Source: Roseiflexus castenholzii DSM 13941
Lineage (GTDB): Bacteria; Chloroflexota; Chloroflexia; Chloroflexales; Roseiflexaceae
Assembly (NCBI RefSeq): GCF_000017805.1
Contig: NC_009767.1
Span: 3,947,001-4,011,000, forward strand
Direction: 5' to 3'
Length of the DNA stretch: 64,000 nucleotides
Positions 25,221-34,383 of this stretch are shown here, in pieces. Position 1 is the stretch's first letter. The number at the start of each line of letters is the position of its first letter. The notes under the pieces are model-generated. The model worked only from the letters and a program-made list of their open reading frames with translations. It was not told the DNA's origin and ran no database searches. The translations under genes were made by a program, and so were the position numbers.

Positions 25221-26054
25221 TCATGCCACCTGCCAGATTGCGGCTGCGCCATAGCCGACGACCCATGGCGCATCGGGTTCGACATCACCAGACGTTCCAT
25301 AGCGCACAATGGTGACTTGGTCGGCGCCGAGGTCACGGCAAGCCCACAACACCGCTGCAATTGCGCCGCTGCCGCAGGCGTATCCAGCGCCTTCGTACTC
25401 GGCGGCGATCACGGCATCGGGATCGAACGCCGCGACCCGCCGCAAGAGTTCGGCATCGAGGCGATGCGCCACCGATGCCGGTTCATAGTGCGACAGATCC
25501 GAACTGGCAATCAGTAGTACATCACGTCCCCGCACGGTTTCTGCCAGCGCTGCGCCGAGCGCGGCAGCCGTCGTCGTGCGTTGATCCGCCATCATGACGG
25601 GCAGCAGGCGGAATGAACCGAGAACACACTGAAGAAACGGCAACTCGATTTCGATGGCATGCTCATCATCGTAGCGCCGCCGCGCCAGGCCATACCCCGC
25701 ATGCGCACACAGTGCAGCATCAAGTTGCACGATTGCATCGGCATCGACTTCGACAACGCCCAGCGGTGTTTCGTATGCCGCGTGCCCGGTCGTGATCAGT
25801 GGCGTGTCACCGCCACGGTGCCACGGCGACACGATGACGATGATGTCCGGCGTGCTGCCGCGTATGCATGCAAATGCCCACGCCGCCACCGGACCGGAGT
25901 AGCGCAAGCCCGCGTGCGGCGCTAGCAGCCCCCAGATTCTGCCCGATAACCCGGGTGGGGTCGCCTGTGCCAGATACTGCTCAATCGCACGCCGCAAACG
26001 CGCAGGGTTCGACGGATACCAACTGCCAGCGATTGGTGATGGGCGGATGTCCAT
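25221..26054 (-). CDS. MEMO1 family protein (AmmeMemoRadiSam system protein B)
   Basis: A 277-residue protein of the MEMO1 family (PF01875), related to class III extradiol dioxygenases. The start MDIRPSPIAGSWYPSNPARLRRAI and the metal-site-like LLAPHAGLRYSGPVAAWAF (about 43) are characteristic, as is LIASSDLSHYEP (about 183). In many bacteria and archaea the gene sits with an AMMECR1 protein and a radical SAM enzyme; neither is next to it here. The biochemical role is unsettled. It faces the hpf gene and is followed on its 5' side by an element of repeat family A. Confidence 0.88.
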   Translation of the reverse strand: MDIRPSPIAGSWYPSNPARLRRAIEQYLAQATPPGLSGRIWGLLAPHAGLRYSGPVAAWAFACIRGSTPDIIVIVSPWHRGGDTPLITTGHAAYETPLGVVEVDADAIVQLDAALCAHAGYGLARRRYDDEHAIEIELPFLQCVLGSFRLLPVMMADQRTTTAAALGAALAETVRGRDVLLIASSDLSHYEPASVAHRLDAELLRRVAAFDPDAVIAAEYEGAGYACGSGAIAAVLWACRDLGADQVTIVRYGTSGDVEPDAPWVVGYGAAAIWQVA

Positions 26055-26092
26055 ACGGCGCCTCCTGAGAATAGTCAGGAGTTATACCAATG

Positions 26093-26236
26093 ACGATTGA
26101 AGATACCGCATGCGTGTCATTCCGAGCCCTTCGCTTCGCTCAGGGTAAACGCAGCGAGGAATCTGAGCGGGTCGCGCACGACCCCTCGCGCTGCGCGGGG
26201 TGACCATGCCGGAGGGTCACAGGTCATTGGTATTAT
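26093..26236. repeat. Terminal-inverted-repeat element, copy 2 (family A)
   Basis: The ends TATACCAATGAC and GTCATTGGTATTATA enclose the shared interior, here with an extra CCCTTCGCTTCGCTCAGGG hairpin as in copy 5. GTCAGGAG is found just outside both ends (26084-26091 and about 26239-26247), which could be a target-site duplication or chance. Confidence 0.85.
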
Positions 26237-26424
26237 ACGGTCAGGAGATGAGCCACAAACAGTTTATGCCGGTATACCGGCATTGTAGCAGATGTGGTAG
26301 ACTGGCGTGGTACTTAAGGGTAAGCTGAGCGGCAAGAGGCAGGAAGATGGAAATCCTCTTGTGAGCGCCCATGGGCACGGCAGGCACACCCGCCACGGGC
26401 AGGCGCGGGGACCTGACCCCACGC

Positions 26425-26625
26425 CGGTTCGTTTAAGGGCGGACAGAACACCGAGCGAACACCGGTACTCCCACCATGGGACCGTGGGACGGCCGCGAGC
26501 ACGGCGCCGGTCGTCCCGCTCCCGCGCGCGGGAGCGGGACAGGGGGTGAGGGGAAAATGGCGCATCCCAACGCCATGCATGCCCTCCACGCGCATGCGTG
26601 CTGTCCGCCATTGAACGCCGGTTCG
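26425..26625. repeat. GC-rich intergenic element, copy 2, inverted (family B)
   Basis: The blocks of family B appear in reverse order and complement: GTTTAAGGGCGGAC, GCGAACACCGGTAC, the CCCGCTCCCGC/GCGGGAGCGGG hairpin at about 26515-26540, GGGGTGAGGGG, and CATCCCAACGCCATGCATGC. The whole 26237-26704 space contains no gene. Confidence 0.75.
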
Positions 26626-26704
26626 GGGGTGAGTGGCGGGGCGCCTCCCCAACGGTCGGGCGCCCCTCGTGGGTGCTCACAGGTCGAGCGGCAAGGGCGG
26701 CAGC

Positions 26705-29053
26705 ATGACACACGACAGCCATTCAATCTACACCGACGCCGATTTTATCAAGGACGATCTGCGGCGCTGCGATCTGGTGATGAAAGGCGGCATCACCAGC
26801 GGCGTAGTCTATCCACCGGCGATCATCGAGCTTGCAACGCGCTACCGGTTTGTCAACATCGGCGGCGCCTCGGCGGGCGCGATTGCAGCGGCAGCGGCAG
26901 CGGCGGCAGAGTATGGGCGCGCCGTCCCCTATGCCGGGCATCGCAGCGGTTTTCAACGGCTCGACCGATTGCGCGCCTGGCTTGGCGAGGGTGAAGGCAA
27001 TCTGGCGGGGCTATTCCAGCCATTCTCCCGCATGAAACCTCTGTTTCACGCGCTGTTCGACCTGGTGATCGCTTCCAGAGCAGCGCCCCCAAAACGCCCA
27101 TCTGCATCCGGGAGATCGCCGTCTGTGTTTCGTCTTCCCGTTGCCGCGATCCGGTTTGTCTGGCGAGCGCTTTCCTTCTTCGTCCGCATTACTCGATTGC
27201 TGGCGCGCCATCATCCATCGATAACACTGGGGATCGGCGTTGCTATCGCACTGATCGGTGCGGCGATCTGGATTCTCCCACCCTTCCTGAGCGACTCGCC
27301 GGTGCAGCCGTTGGTCGTGATCGTGGGGGCAGTACTGGCGATTCTTTCTGGTTTGATCGTCGGAACACTGGCGGGGGCGACGCACCTCGCGTGGATTGCC
27401 GTTACTGAACTGCCGCGCCATCTGTTTGGGTTGTGCAGCGGACATACGGACGGCGCAACACCTGAAGGATGGCCGCCAACGCTGGGAGATGCCAGGGGAG
27501 GCGGCAAACCGCCCGCATTGACCGATTGGCTTCATGCGGTCATCAACGGACTGGCAGGTCGCGACGCCGATCAACCGCCGCTGACCTTCGGCGAACTGGC
27601 AAACACACCAGACGGACGGACGATTTCACTACGCATGATGACCAGCGACTTGAGCGAACACATGCCGTATGTGATCCCTAAAGACCTGGGGCGTTTTCTC
27701 TTCGATCCGACCGAATTCGCGCGCCTGTTCCCGAAGGTTGTTGTTGAACATATGCGCGCGCGAAGCATAGCCGCAGCGTACCAGGTTCTGGATGAGCGCG
27801 GCGCAGTGCGAATGCTGCTGCCCCTGCCCGCCTGGCGCGATCTGCCGGTCGTCGTTGGTGCGCGTATGAGCCTGAGTTTTCCGCTCCTGATTGCCGCCGT
27901 GCCGCTCTACACCATCAGCGTTGCCGGGCAACGCGAAGCGAGCGCCGGAAGGACGTTGCGCGTAGAACACCTTCAGCGCCATATTTTCAGCGATGGCGGG
28001 ATTGCCAGCAACTTCCCGATCCATTTTTTCGACCGCTGGCTGCCAACCCATCCGACGTTTGGCATCAATCTGGTGCAATTGCCCACCGATGAAGCCGACA
28101 ACGAACGGTTTCTCCAGGCGCTGCTGACAAACAATAGCGCAGAGTCGTCCGACGAAACGCTGAAACCGGAGATTATTGTCAAGCAGGCATACCTGGGACG
28201 CGCCGACTTTCGCGCCGCAGCGCCGGAACCACCGCCTGCCCGCGCCGCGACACCGTTCAGCGATCCACAAGGAGAGGTCTATCTGCCGCCTGCCGGACCG
28301 GGTGAAGATTATGTCGAATGGCAGACGATTGACACTCTTCCGGCATTCTTCCGGTCGATCTTCGGCACAGCGCAGAGTTACCGCGATACGGCACAGGCGC
28401 GCCTGCCAGGGTACAACGAGCGCGTGGTGCGGGTGCGCCTGCGACCGGAGGAAGGCGGTCTCAATCTACGCATGTCGCCACGGATCATCGCCAAAATCGA
28501 GCGCAAAGGGCGACTCGCCGGGCGCGCATTGCTGCCGCAGGAACCCGAAACTGCCGGAAGAAGGCGCGGCGGCTTCCGTTTCGACGATCATCGATGGGTG
28601 CGCCTCGTGACGCTCCTTTCGGAGATTGATCAGCAACTCCGCGATATGCGCACCGCCTACGATGATGTGCAGGCAGAGTACCCCACGTTTTTGCGTCATG
28701 CGCTGACGAACGACCATCTGCCGGTTTGCCCGCCCTACTACGCCGGCAGCGCCGAAGAGCGCGCACTCCTTGCGCGGCGCATCGAGGCGCTGATTGCGCT
28801 CTACACGCTGTGGAGCGATCTGGACGAAGACACAACAGCGCGCCTTAATACAATCCTGCTGCGCATGAACAAACGGACGCTCCAGAACCTGGCGCAACTC
28901 CTCGAACAACCAGACGATCAGGAAGCGTTGAACAGCCTGCACGACTGGCTTGGCGCCCTGCACGCCGAGAAAGTGCGCGTCGCAAAAGTGGCAGAACGCG
29001 AGGCGTCTCCGGTTGAGGATATGATGGACCTGCGGGTCATGCCGACGGTGTGA
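26705..29053 (+). CDS. Large patatin-like phospholipase with membrane insert
   Basis: A 782-residue patatin-domain lipid hydrolase. The oxyanion loop is KGGITSGVVYPPAI (about 22-35), the nucleophile elbow GGASAGA (Ser near residue 52) and the dyad aspartate in FSDGGIASNFPIHFFD (about 430). The two halves of the catalytic domain are split by an insert (about 100-250) that contains two strong hydrophobic helices (ITLGIGVAIALIGAAIWILP and VIVGAVLAILSGLIVGTLAG), so the protein is probably membrane bound. The C-terminal 200 residues are helical. The ATG at 26705 follows AAGGGCGG. It stands alone between repeat-rich spaces. Confidence 0.83.
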   Translation: MTHDSHSIYTDADFIKDDLRRCDLVMKGGITSGVVYPPAIIELATRYRFVNIGGASAGAIAAAAAAAAEYGRAVPYAGHRSGFQRLDRLRAWLGEGEGNLAGLFQPFSRMKPLFHALFDLVIASRAAPPKRPSASGRSPSVFRLPVAAIRFVWRALSFFVRITRLLARHHPSITLGIGVAIALIGAAIWILPPFLSDSPVQPLVVIVGAVLAILSGLIVGTLAGATHLAWIAVTELPRHLFGLCSGHTDGATPEGWPPTLGDARGGGKPPALTDWLHAVINGLAGRDADQPPLTFGELANTPDGRTISLRMMTSDLSEHMPYVIPKDLGRFLFDPTEFARLFPKVVVEHMRARSIAAAYQVLDERGAVRMLLPLPAWRDLPVVVGARMSLSFPLLIAAVPLYTISVAGQREASAGRTLRVEHLQRHIFSDGGIASNFPIHFFDRWLPTHPTFGINLVQLPTDEADNERFLQALLTNNSAESSDETLKPEIIVKQAYLGRADFRAAAPEPPPARAATPFSDPQGEVYLPPAGPGEDYVEWQTIDTLPAFFRSIFGTAQSYRDTAQARLPGYNERVVRVRLRPEEGGLNLRMSPRIIAKIERKGRLAGRALLPQEPETAGRRRGGFRFDDHRWVRLVTLLSEIDQQLRDMRTAYDDVQAEYPTFLRHALTNDHLPVCPPYYAGSAEERALLARRIEALIALYTLWSDLDEDTTARLNTILLRMNKRTLQNLAQLLEQPDDQEALNSLHDWLGALHAEKVRVAKVAEREASPVEDMMDLRVMPTV

Positions 29054-29291
29054 GCGAGGACAGCGCCGATCCTTTGGGATGAGAAGCGCTGCTCCGATGT
29101 CCCGACGCCTTGTTTATTCTCACGCCCCTATCTTTTTCGATGGAAGCAACCTGCTAACCGGCGAGCGCCCTTCAGGACGCACGGATGACGCCGGTGATCA
29201 CCGGTCACGCTGTCGATGGAGCGCTTGCAGGCACGTTGACCGATCTGCGCATAACGGACAACACCCGCCATTCCACGGGCGCCCTCCAACC
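29054..29291. other. Intergenic space, nothing recognised
   Basis: The 238-bp space between the convergent patatin and corA genes has no hairpin with a T-run and no known repeat that I can see. Confidence 0.4.
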
Positions 29292-30311
29292 TCACAACCA
29301 TCCGCGCCGCTTGAAGATCGCAATCAGCAGCAGACTGATCGCCGCCATCAGACCGAGCGCAAAGGGATAGCCCCAGGGCCAGCTTAATTCGGGCATGAAC
29401 TCGAAATTCATGCCATACACCCCCGCAATCAGGGCAGCCGACATCAGAATGATCGAGGCAATCGTCAATGTTTTGACGACCTCGTTCAACTGATTCGATT
29501 GAAGGGAGAGGAACGCATCGAGGGCGCTCGACAGCAGATCGCGGTAGGTGTCGATACTATCGGTAATGCGAATCAGGTGGTCGTACACATCCTGAAAGTA
29601 AGCCACCATATCGCGCGGATAGACCGGCGCTTCCCGACGGATAAGCACGTTCAAAACATCGCGTTCCGAAGCGACGATCTTGCGCATCAACAGCAATTCA
29701 CGCTTGAGCGCAAAAATTTCCTGGAGCGATTCGGGGCGAAAATGGTCAAAAATCTGCGCCTCAACGTCTTCAACCCGCTCGATCAACGCATCCAGAATCG
29801 GGAAATATTCATCGACAATCGTATCGAGCAGATGATACAGCAGTTCGGCGACATCTTCGCCAAAATCGTGCTCATATCGCTGCCAGCGACGGATCGTTTC
29901 ATCTATCGCAGCGATTGGATCCTGATGGATACACACCAGATAGTTCGCACCGATGAACAGGCTGACCTGCTGCGAAGAAATCCGCTTCTGCGCGGCATCA
30001 TAACGCAAGGCATAGAAGAGCAGAAAATAGTATCCGTTGTACGCATCGATTTTAGGACGTTCATGCGGATGAGTTGCATCCTCAATTGCCAGCGGATGGA
30101 AGCCAAACTCGTCGGAGAGTAACGCCAGATCTTCGGCGCGCGGGTTTTGCAGATCCACCCAGACAATCTGATCCTTCTGCTGGATCAGATCGCTGATTGC
30201 AGCAACCTCAACCGTGCTGTCGAATCGCCCATCGTGCTGACAGACAACCAGATGGCGGGCAGGGGCGCGAGATACCGCTCGCTGCCGGGTATTGCGAATG
30301 AGACGCGCCAT
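29292..30311 (-). CDS. corA: CorA family magnesium/cobalt channel
   Basis: A 339-residue inner-membrane channel that admits Mg2+ (and Co2+ or Ni2+) as a pentamer. A large cytoplasmic alpha/beta funnel (residues 1-275) is followed by two transmembrane helices at the C-terminus. The signature YGMN (in AGVYGMNFEFMPELSWPWGYP, about 300) sits between them, with IASIILMSAALIAGVYG as the pore helix. The ATG at 30309-30311 starts one base after the stop of the upstream TrkA gene and is preferred over an in-frame upstream Met within that gene. It is the last gene of the argF-trkA-trkA-corA run. Confidence 0.95.
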   Translation of the reverse strand: MARLIRNTRQRAVSRAPARHLVVCQHDGRFDSTVEVAAISDLIQQKDQIVWVDLQNPRAEDLALLSDEFGFHPLAIEDATHPHERPKIDAYNGYYFLLFYALRYDAAQKRISSQQVSLFIGANYLVCIHQDPIAAIDETIRRWQRYEHDFGEDVAELLYHLLDTIVDEYFPILDALIERVEDVEAQIFDHFRPESLQEIFALKRELLLMRKIVASERDVLNVLIRREAPVYPRDMVAYFQDVYDHLIRITDSIDTYRDLLSSALDAFLSLQSNQLNEVVKTLTIASIILMSAALIAGVYGMNFEFMPELSWPWGYPFALGLMAAISLLLIAIFKRRGWL

Positions 30312-30312
30312 A

Positions 30313-30975
30313 CTACTGGAATCGCTCCGAGAGCGATGCCTCGCGGTCGCGGTATGCGAGTGCAATCACCTGATCGCCCGCCTGAATGACTGTTTCCCCC
30401 GATGGCAGAATAACATCGTCACCGCGCAGGATGGCTGTCAACAGACAATCGGGCGGAAGACGCAGCGCAGCGACCGTCTTTCCCACCGCACTCGACTCTG
30501 GTGAGACCGTAAATTCAATCAGCGAGATTCGCCCTTCGCGCAGGCGCGTCAATTGCACAATCGCGCCAAGGTTAATGTCGGCTTCCAACCCGCGCCCAAT
30601 CGTCTGCGCCGTATCGATCGGCAGATCGACTCCCATGCGTCGGGTGAACAGCCAGGCATTCTTCGGATTGTTGATGCGCGCAGCAACACGACCGACACGG
30701 AACTCACGTTTGCACAGCACCGCAATCACCAGGTTGTCCTCGTCATCGCCGGTAACGGCAGCGACTGCATCAGCGAATTCTGCGCCTGCTTCGCGCAGCA
30801 CCGAGGGATCGCACCCATCCCCCTCGATCACCCGAATATCCGGCAGAATGCGCATCAGAGCATGCGCCACCTGCTCCTGCTTTTCCACCAGCGTGATTGA
30901 ATGACGTCCCTCGACATTCAGGAACATCGCCAGATTACGCCCAATTTTACCGCCGCCGACAATCAGCACATTCAT
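30313..30975 (-). CDS. TrkA/KtrA-type NAD-binding K+ channel regulator
   Basis: A 220-residue cytosolic gating protein with RCK_N (about 1-135) and RCK_C (about 140-215) domains. The Rossmann motif VLIVGGGKIGRNLA is at residues 3-16 and the strand-2 acidic residue is in ITLVEKQEQ. Such proteins bind NAD(H) or ATP and open TrkH or KtrB channels. No channel subunit is in the window. It starts 15 bases after the stop of a second TrkA-type gene and ends one base before corA. Confidence 0.88.
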   Translation of the reverse strand: MNVLIVGGGKIGRNLAMFLNVEGRHSITLVEKQEQVAHALMRILPDIRVIEGDGCDPSVLREAGAEFADAVAAVTGDDEDNLVIAVLCKREFRVGRVAARINNPKNAWLFTRRMGVDLPIDTAQTIGRGLEADINLGAIVQLTRLREGRISLIEFTVSPESSAVGKTVAALRLPPDCLLTAILRGDDVILPSGETVIQAGDQVIALAYRDREASLSERFQ

Positions 30976-30990
30976 AACATTCCGACAGGT

Positions 30991-31635
30991 TTACTGAACC
31001 ATCGAGTCGAGCAGCCCGGTCGCCGTCGCCAACACCGCCACGTGCACCACATCGCCGTCTTCGAGCAGCACGCCGGGAGTCGGCAGAAATGCACGCCCGC
31101 GACGCACGATGACCACCGGCATGATCTCTCCGGGTACCGACAGATCGCGCACAAAGTGACCAACAAGACGTCCGCTGATCGTCACTTCGGCAATCTCCAC
31201 TTCTCCGCTGCCGAACTGAATCGATGAAACCGTTTCGTCGCCGCGGAGAATTCGGCGAATCGTATGCACCGCCCAACTGGTTGAACTGATCGTGCGAATG
31301 CCGAGTTCCCGATAGATCGCTTCACGCTGTGGATCGTAAATGCGCGCCACAACATTTGGCACACGGAAGACATCCCGCGCAACGGTTGCCGTAATGTAGT
31401 TCGAGTTGTCGCCATTCGTCACGGCTGCAAGCGCATCGGCGCGCTCGACGCCCGCCTCACGCAGGGTATCCCGGTCGAAACCGACGCCGAGCACCGTCTG
31501 ACCACGGAACTCGCGCCCCAGACGTTTGAACGCCTGCGGATTCTTATCGATCACTGCGACTGAATGCCCTTCGGCAGACATTTGCTGCGCCAGCAGACAT
31601 CCGACACGACCGCATCCGACGACGATCAGGTGCAT
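30991..31635 (-). CDS. TrkA/KtrA-type NAD-binding K+ channel regulator
   Basis: A 214-residue paralogue of the next gene. The RCK_N motif LIVVGCGRVGCLLA is at residues 3-16 with SVAVIDKNPQAF as strand 2, and an RCK_C domain fills about residues 135-205. It lies 9 bases after the argF stop. Two tandem single-unit TrkA proteins often work together as heteromers, in place of one double-length TrkA. Confidence 0.88.
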   Translation of the reverse strand: MHLIVVGCGRVGCLLAQQMSAEGHSVAVIDKNPQAFKRLGREFRGQTVLGVGFDRDTLREAGVERADALAAVTNGDNSNYITATVARDVFRVPNVVARIYDPQREAIYRELGIRTISSTSWAVHTIRRILRGDETVSSIQFGSGEVEIAEVTISGRLVGHFVRDLSVPGEIMPVVIVRRGRAFLPTPGVLLEDGDVVHVAVLATATGLLDSMVQ

Positions 31636-31644
31636 AGGCTTCCT

Positions 31645-32598
31645 CTACAACCCGAGCAGGGTCAGAATCAACGCTTTCTGAACGTGCAGTCGGTTCTCCG
31701 CCTGCTCAAAAACAACAGATTGCGGACCATCGATGACGTCGGGTGTCACCTCTTCGCCGCGATGCGCCGGGAGACAGTGCATAAACAGCGCGCCCGACCG
31801 GGCGTGCGTCATTAGTGCGGCATTGACCTGATAGGGTTGAAAGACCGGACGACGCCGCGCTGCTTCGTGTTCCTGCCCCATCGACGTCCATACATCGGTG
31901 TACACTGCGTCCGCCCCCAGAACCGCTTCGACCGGCGATGGCGTCACCTCTACCGAGACGCCGCGCTCGATAGCGCGCCGCTCGGCAAGCGCCAGAATCT
32001 CCGGGTCGGGACGATAATCGAGTGGACAACCGATCCGAACGTTCACTCCCAATGTCGCACCCAGGAGCATCAGTGAGTGCGCGACATTGTTACCATCGCC
32101 GACGTATGCCAGGGTCAGCCCTTCGAGCCGCCCATAATGCTCGTGCAATGTCAGCATATCTGCCAGCGCCTGGCAGGGATGCTCACGGTCCGACAGCGCA
32201 TTGATGACCGGCACCGTCGCGTAACGCGCGAGGGTTTCGACGGTTGCATGGCGGAAGACGCGCGCAGCGATCGCCTGCACCCAGCGACTGAGGTTGCGCG
32301 CCACGTCGGGAACGCTTTCGCGCCCGCCCATATCGATGTCGTTCGCGGACAGGTAACTGCCATGTCCGCCGAGTTGGGTCATCCCGGCTTCAAAGGCGAC
32401 GCGCGTGCGCAGGGATGGCTTCTCGAATACCAGCGCCAGTGTTTTGCCCTGGAGCGGCAGTGCGCCATTGGCGTCGCGTGGATGCCCGCCGTTGCGCCAT
32501 TCCGCCTTCAGCGTTTGCGCGCGATCCAGCAATGCTTCGACTTCGGCGCGCGTCAGATCGGCAGCCGAAAGAAAATGCCTGACCATACCCGTCCTCAT
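31645..32598 (-). CDS. argF: Ornithine carbamoyltransferase
   Basis: A 317-residue enzyme that makes citrulline from carbamoyl phosphate and ornithine in arginine synthesis. The carbamoyl phosphate site is FEKPSLRTRVAFEAG (about 54; S-x-R-T), HPCQALADMLTLHEHYG is near 140, and the ornithine loop is FMHCLPAHRGEEV (about 270). The start is the ATG at 32596-32598 or the fifth residue Met at 32586. The 5' end lies inside the tail frame of a Uma2 pseudogene. It heads a run with two TrkA-type genes and corA, and argH is 1.8 kb away on the other strand. Confidence 0.96.
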   Translation of the reverse strand: MRTGMVRHFLSAADLTRAEVEALLDRAQTLKAEWRNGGHPRDANGALPLQGKTLALVFEKPSLRTRVAFEAGMTQLGGHGSYLSANDIDMGGRESVPDVARNLSRWVQAIAARVFRHATVETLARYATVPVINALSDREHPCQALADMLTLHEHYGRLEGLTLAYVGDGNNVAHSLMLLGATLGVNVRIGCPLDYRPDPEILALAERRAIERGVSVEVTPSPVEAVLGADAVYTDVWTSMGQEHEAARRRPVFQPYQVNAALMTHARSGALFMHCLPAHRGEEVTPDVIDGPQSVVFEQAENRLHVQKALILTLLGL

Positions 32599-33216
32599 CG
32601 TCTAATTCTACGTCAAAGACCGCGTCAACACCGACGGTGAACCTCTCGATCAGCGCCGATGTCGCCTGGACGCCGCGCCCAAATCTTCTATGTTCGACGT
32701 AAGCGCCATTCGCCAGCTGCAATACCGTGATGGTTTCGTCAAGCGAGTTGACGATCCAGTATTCGGGGATGCCCCCTTCGAAGTAATCGTTGCGTTTTCC
32801 GACCAGATCGCGTTCGGATTTGTCGTGGCTGACCACTTCCAGCACAAGATCGGCGCCAATCCAGATCGATCCTGCTGGCGCACATCATGCGCCGAACGCA
32901 GCAGCAGATCAAGCTCGCGATACTTTCCCGAACGAATGCGCAGACGCAATGGTGCAATCAGCACTTTGCCGCCGCGTAATTCAACCGCAGTGAAAAACAG
33001 ACGGTACAGAAAGAGAAGGATTGATTGATGATGGTCGGTCGGTATCGGCAGAATATCGATATATCCGTCGGTAAACTCAACCAGAGTGCTCGCGTGATCG
33101 CTCAACCATAGATAATCCTCCTCCCACTGCCCCTGACGCAGTGCAACGCTGAGCACCAGGGCATCAAGTTCTTCCTGCGACGCGGCGATCATCGACTGGC
33201 GGGAAACGGACATCAT
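32390..33216 (-). pseudogene. Uma2 family nuclease, frameshifted
   Basis: The N-terminal part reads ELDALVLSVALRQGQWEEDYLWLSD to LRIRSGKYRELDLLLRSAHD in one frame (33216 down to about 32866). The family pattern then continues in another frame from about 32865 as LVLEVVSHDKSERDLVGKRND, GGIPEYWIVNSLDETITVLQL and FTVGVDAVFDV. Adding one base near 32864-32866 would restore the usual D-R-F-W-I-G-A-D. Uma2 proteins (DUF820) have a PD-(D/E)xK-like fold and are very numerous in Chloroflexi and cyanobacteria. The second frame runs on into argF to 32390, but the family part ends near 32590. Confidence 0.8.
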
Positions 33217-33357
33217 TCTGCGCTCTCAAATATGGATTTCATCGCCTGCTTTCTGGTGATATGCGCATTGTACCACAGGGTCAGGGGTTAGATCACGTGC
33301 CTTAACTTGCTGCGTTACCGTATACTCTCATCTCTCGCCCCTCCCCGCTCCACCAAT

Positions 33358-34070
33358 GCGAGATAAATCTCACGCGACGCCATGGTTGGGCGCTGCTCAC
33401 CGCTCCCCGCTCCACCAATGCGAGATAAATCTCGCGCGATGCCATGGTCGGGCGCTGCTCACCGCTTCCCCTCTCCACCAATGCGAGATAAATCTCGCGC
33501 GACGCCATGGTTGGGCGCTGCTCGAATCTCCATAAATGCGAGATGAATCTCGCGCTACGCCATGGTTGGGCGCTGCTCGAATCTCCATAAATGCGAGATA
33601 AATCTCGCGCGACGCTATTGTCGGACGCTGCTCGAATCTCCATAAATGCGAGATGAATCTCGCGCGACGCCATGGTTGGGCGCCTCGCGCCTCGTCCCTC
33701 TCCACAAACGCGAGATAAATCTCGCGCGACGCCATGGTCGGGCGCCTCGCGCCTCGCGCCTCGCACCTCGCACCTCTCACCTCTCACCTCTCACCTCTCA
33801 CCTCGCACCTCGCACCTCGCACCTCGCACCTCGCACCTCTCGCCTCGCGCCTCGCGCCTCTCCCCTCTCCCCTCGCACCTCTCCCCTCACCCCTCGCGCC
33901 TCTCCCCTCACCCCTCTCCCCTCGCGCCTCTCCACAAACGCGAGATAAATCTCGCGCTACGCCATGGTCGGGCGCCTCGCGCCTCGCACCTCGCGCCTCG
34001 TCCCTCGCGCCTCGTCCCTCGCGCCTCTCCACAAACGCGAGATAAATCTCGCGCTACGCCACGGTCGGGT
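33358..34070. repeat. Palindrome-core repeat array, nine copies
   Basis: The core starts with the palindrome GCGAGATAAATCTCGC and continues with GCGCGACGCCATGGTTGGGC. Copies begin at 33358, 33420, 33483, 33538, 33593, 33648, 33710, 33940 and 34037, with spacing 62, 63, 55, 55, 55, 62, 230 and 97 bases. Some copies have GAT-GAATCTC in place of GAT-AAATCTC. The spacers are related to each other and in the right half are filled with CCTC-type heptamers. This is not a CRISPR array. No gene is seen between 33217 and 34383. Confidence 0.9.
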
Positions 34071-34260
34071 GCCTCGCGCCTCACCCCTCTCACCTCACCC
34101 CTCTCACCTCACCCCTCTCACCTCACCCCTCTCGCCTCACCCCTCTCACCTCACCCCTCTCGCCTCACCCCTCTCGCCTCTCCCCTCTCGCCTCACCCCT
34201 CTCGCCTCACCCCTCTCGCCTCACCCCTCTCGCCTCGCCCCTCTCGCCTCTCCCCTCTCC
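33745..34260. repeat. CT-rich heptamer tract (CCTCNCN)
   Basis: Long runs of 7-base words of the form CCTC-(G/T/A)C-(A/G/C): CCTCGCG, CCTCGCA, CCTCTCA, CCTCTCC, CCTCACC and similar, in one register for tens of words. The last two palindrome cores interrupt the tract. In the right half CCTCACC alternates with CCTCTCG or CCTCTCA. One strand is almost purely pyrimidine. Confidence 0.9.
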
Positions 34261-34345
34261 CAAAGGCACACAGCCTCCTTTCCTCATCACTCGTCTTCAT
34301 GTACCATGACTTCATCGTTCACCAGAAGCCTGTGAATCGCCGGCT

Positions 34346-34373
34346 CTCGGTTCTCAATACTCAGTTCTCGGAA
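34346..34373. repeat. Four heptamers touching the argH ribosome site
   Basis: CTCGGTT, CTCAATA, CTCAGTT, CTCGGAA in register just before argH. They are the complement type of the GAGAACT words at 12202. The last word contributes GGAA to the GGAAGGAG ribosome site of argH. Confidence 0.7.
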
Positions 34374-34383
34374 GGAGAAAACG

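Noticed and set aside
26084..26247. 8-bp target-site duplication GTCAGGAG around element copy 2
   Set aside because: The distances to the two ends differ and no other copy has such a direct repeat, so it is not claimed as a real duplication.
33358..34070. CRISPR array
   Set aside because: The repeats are regular, but the spacers are near-identical to one another or made of heptamers, vary widely in length, and no cas gene is nearby.
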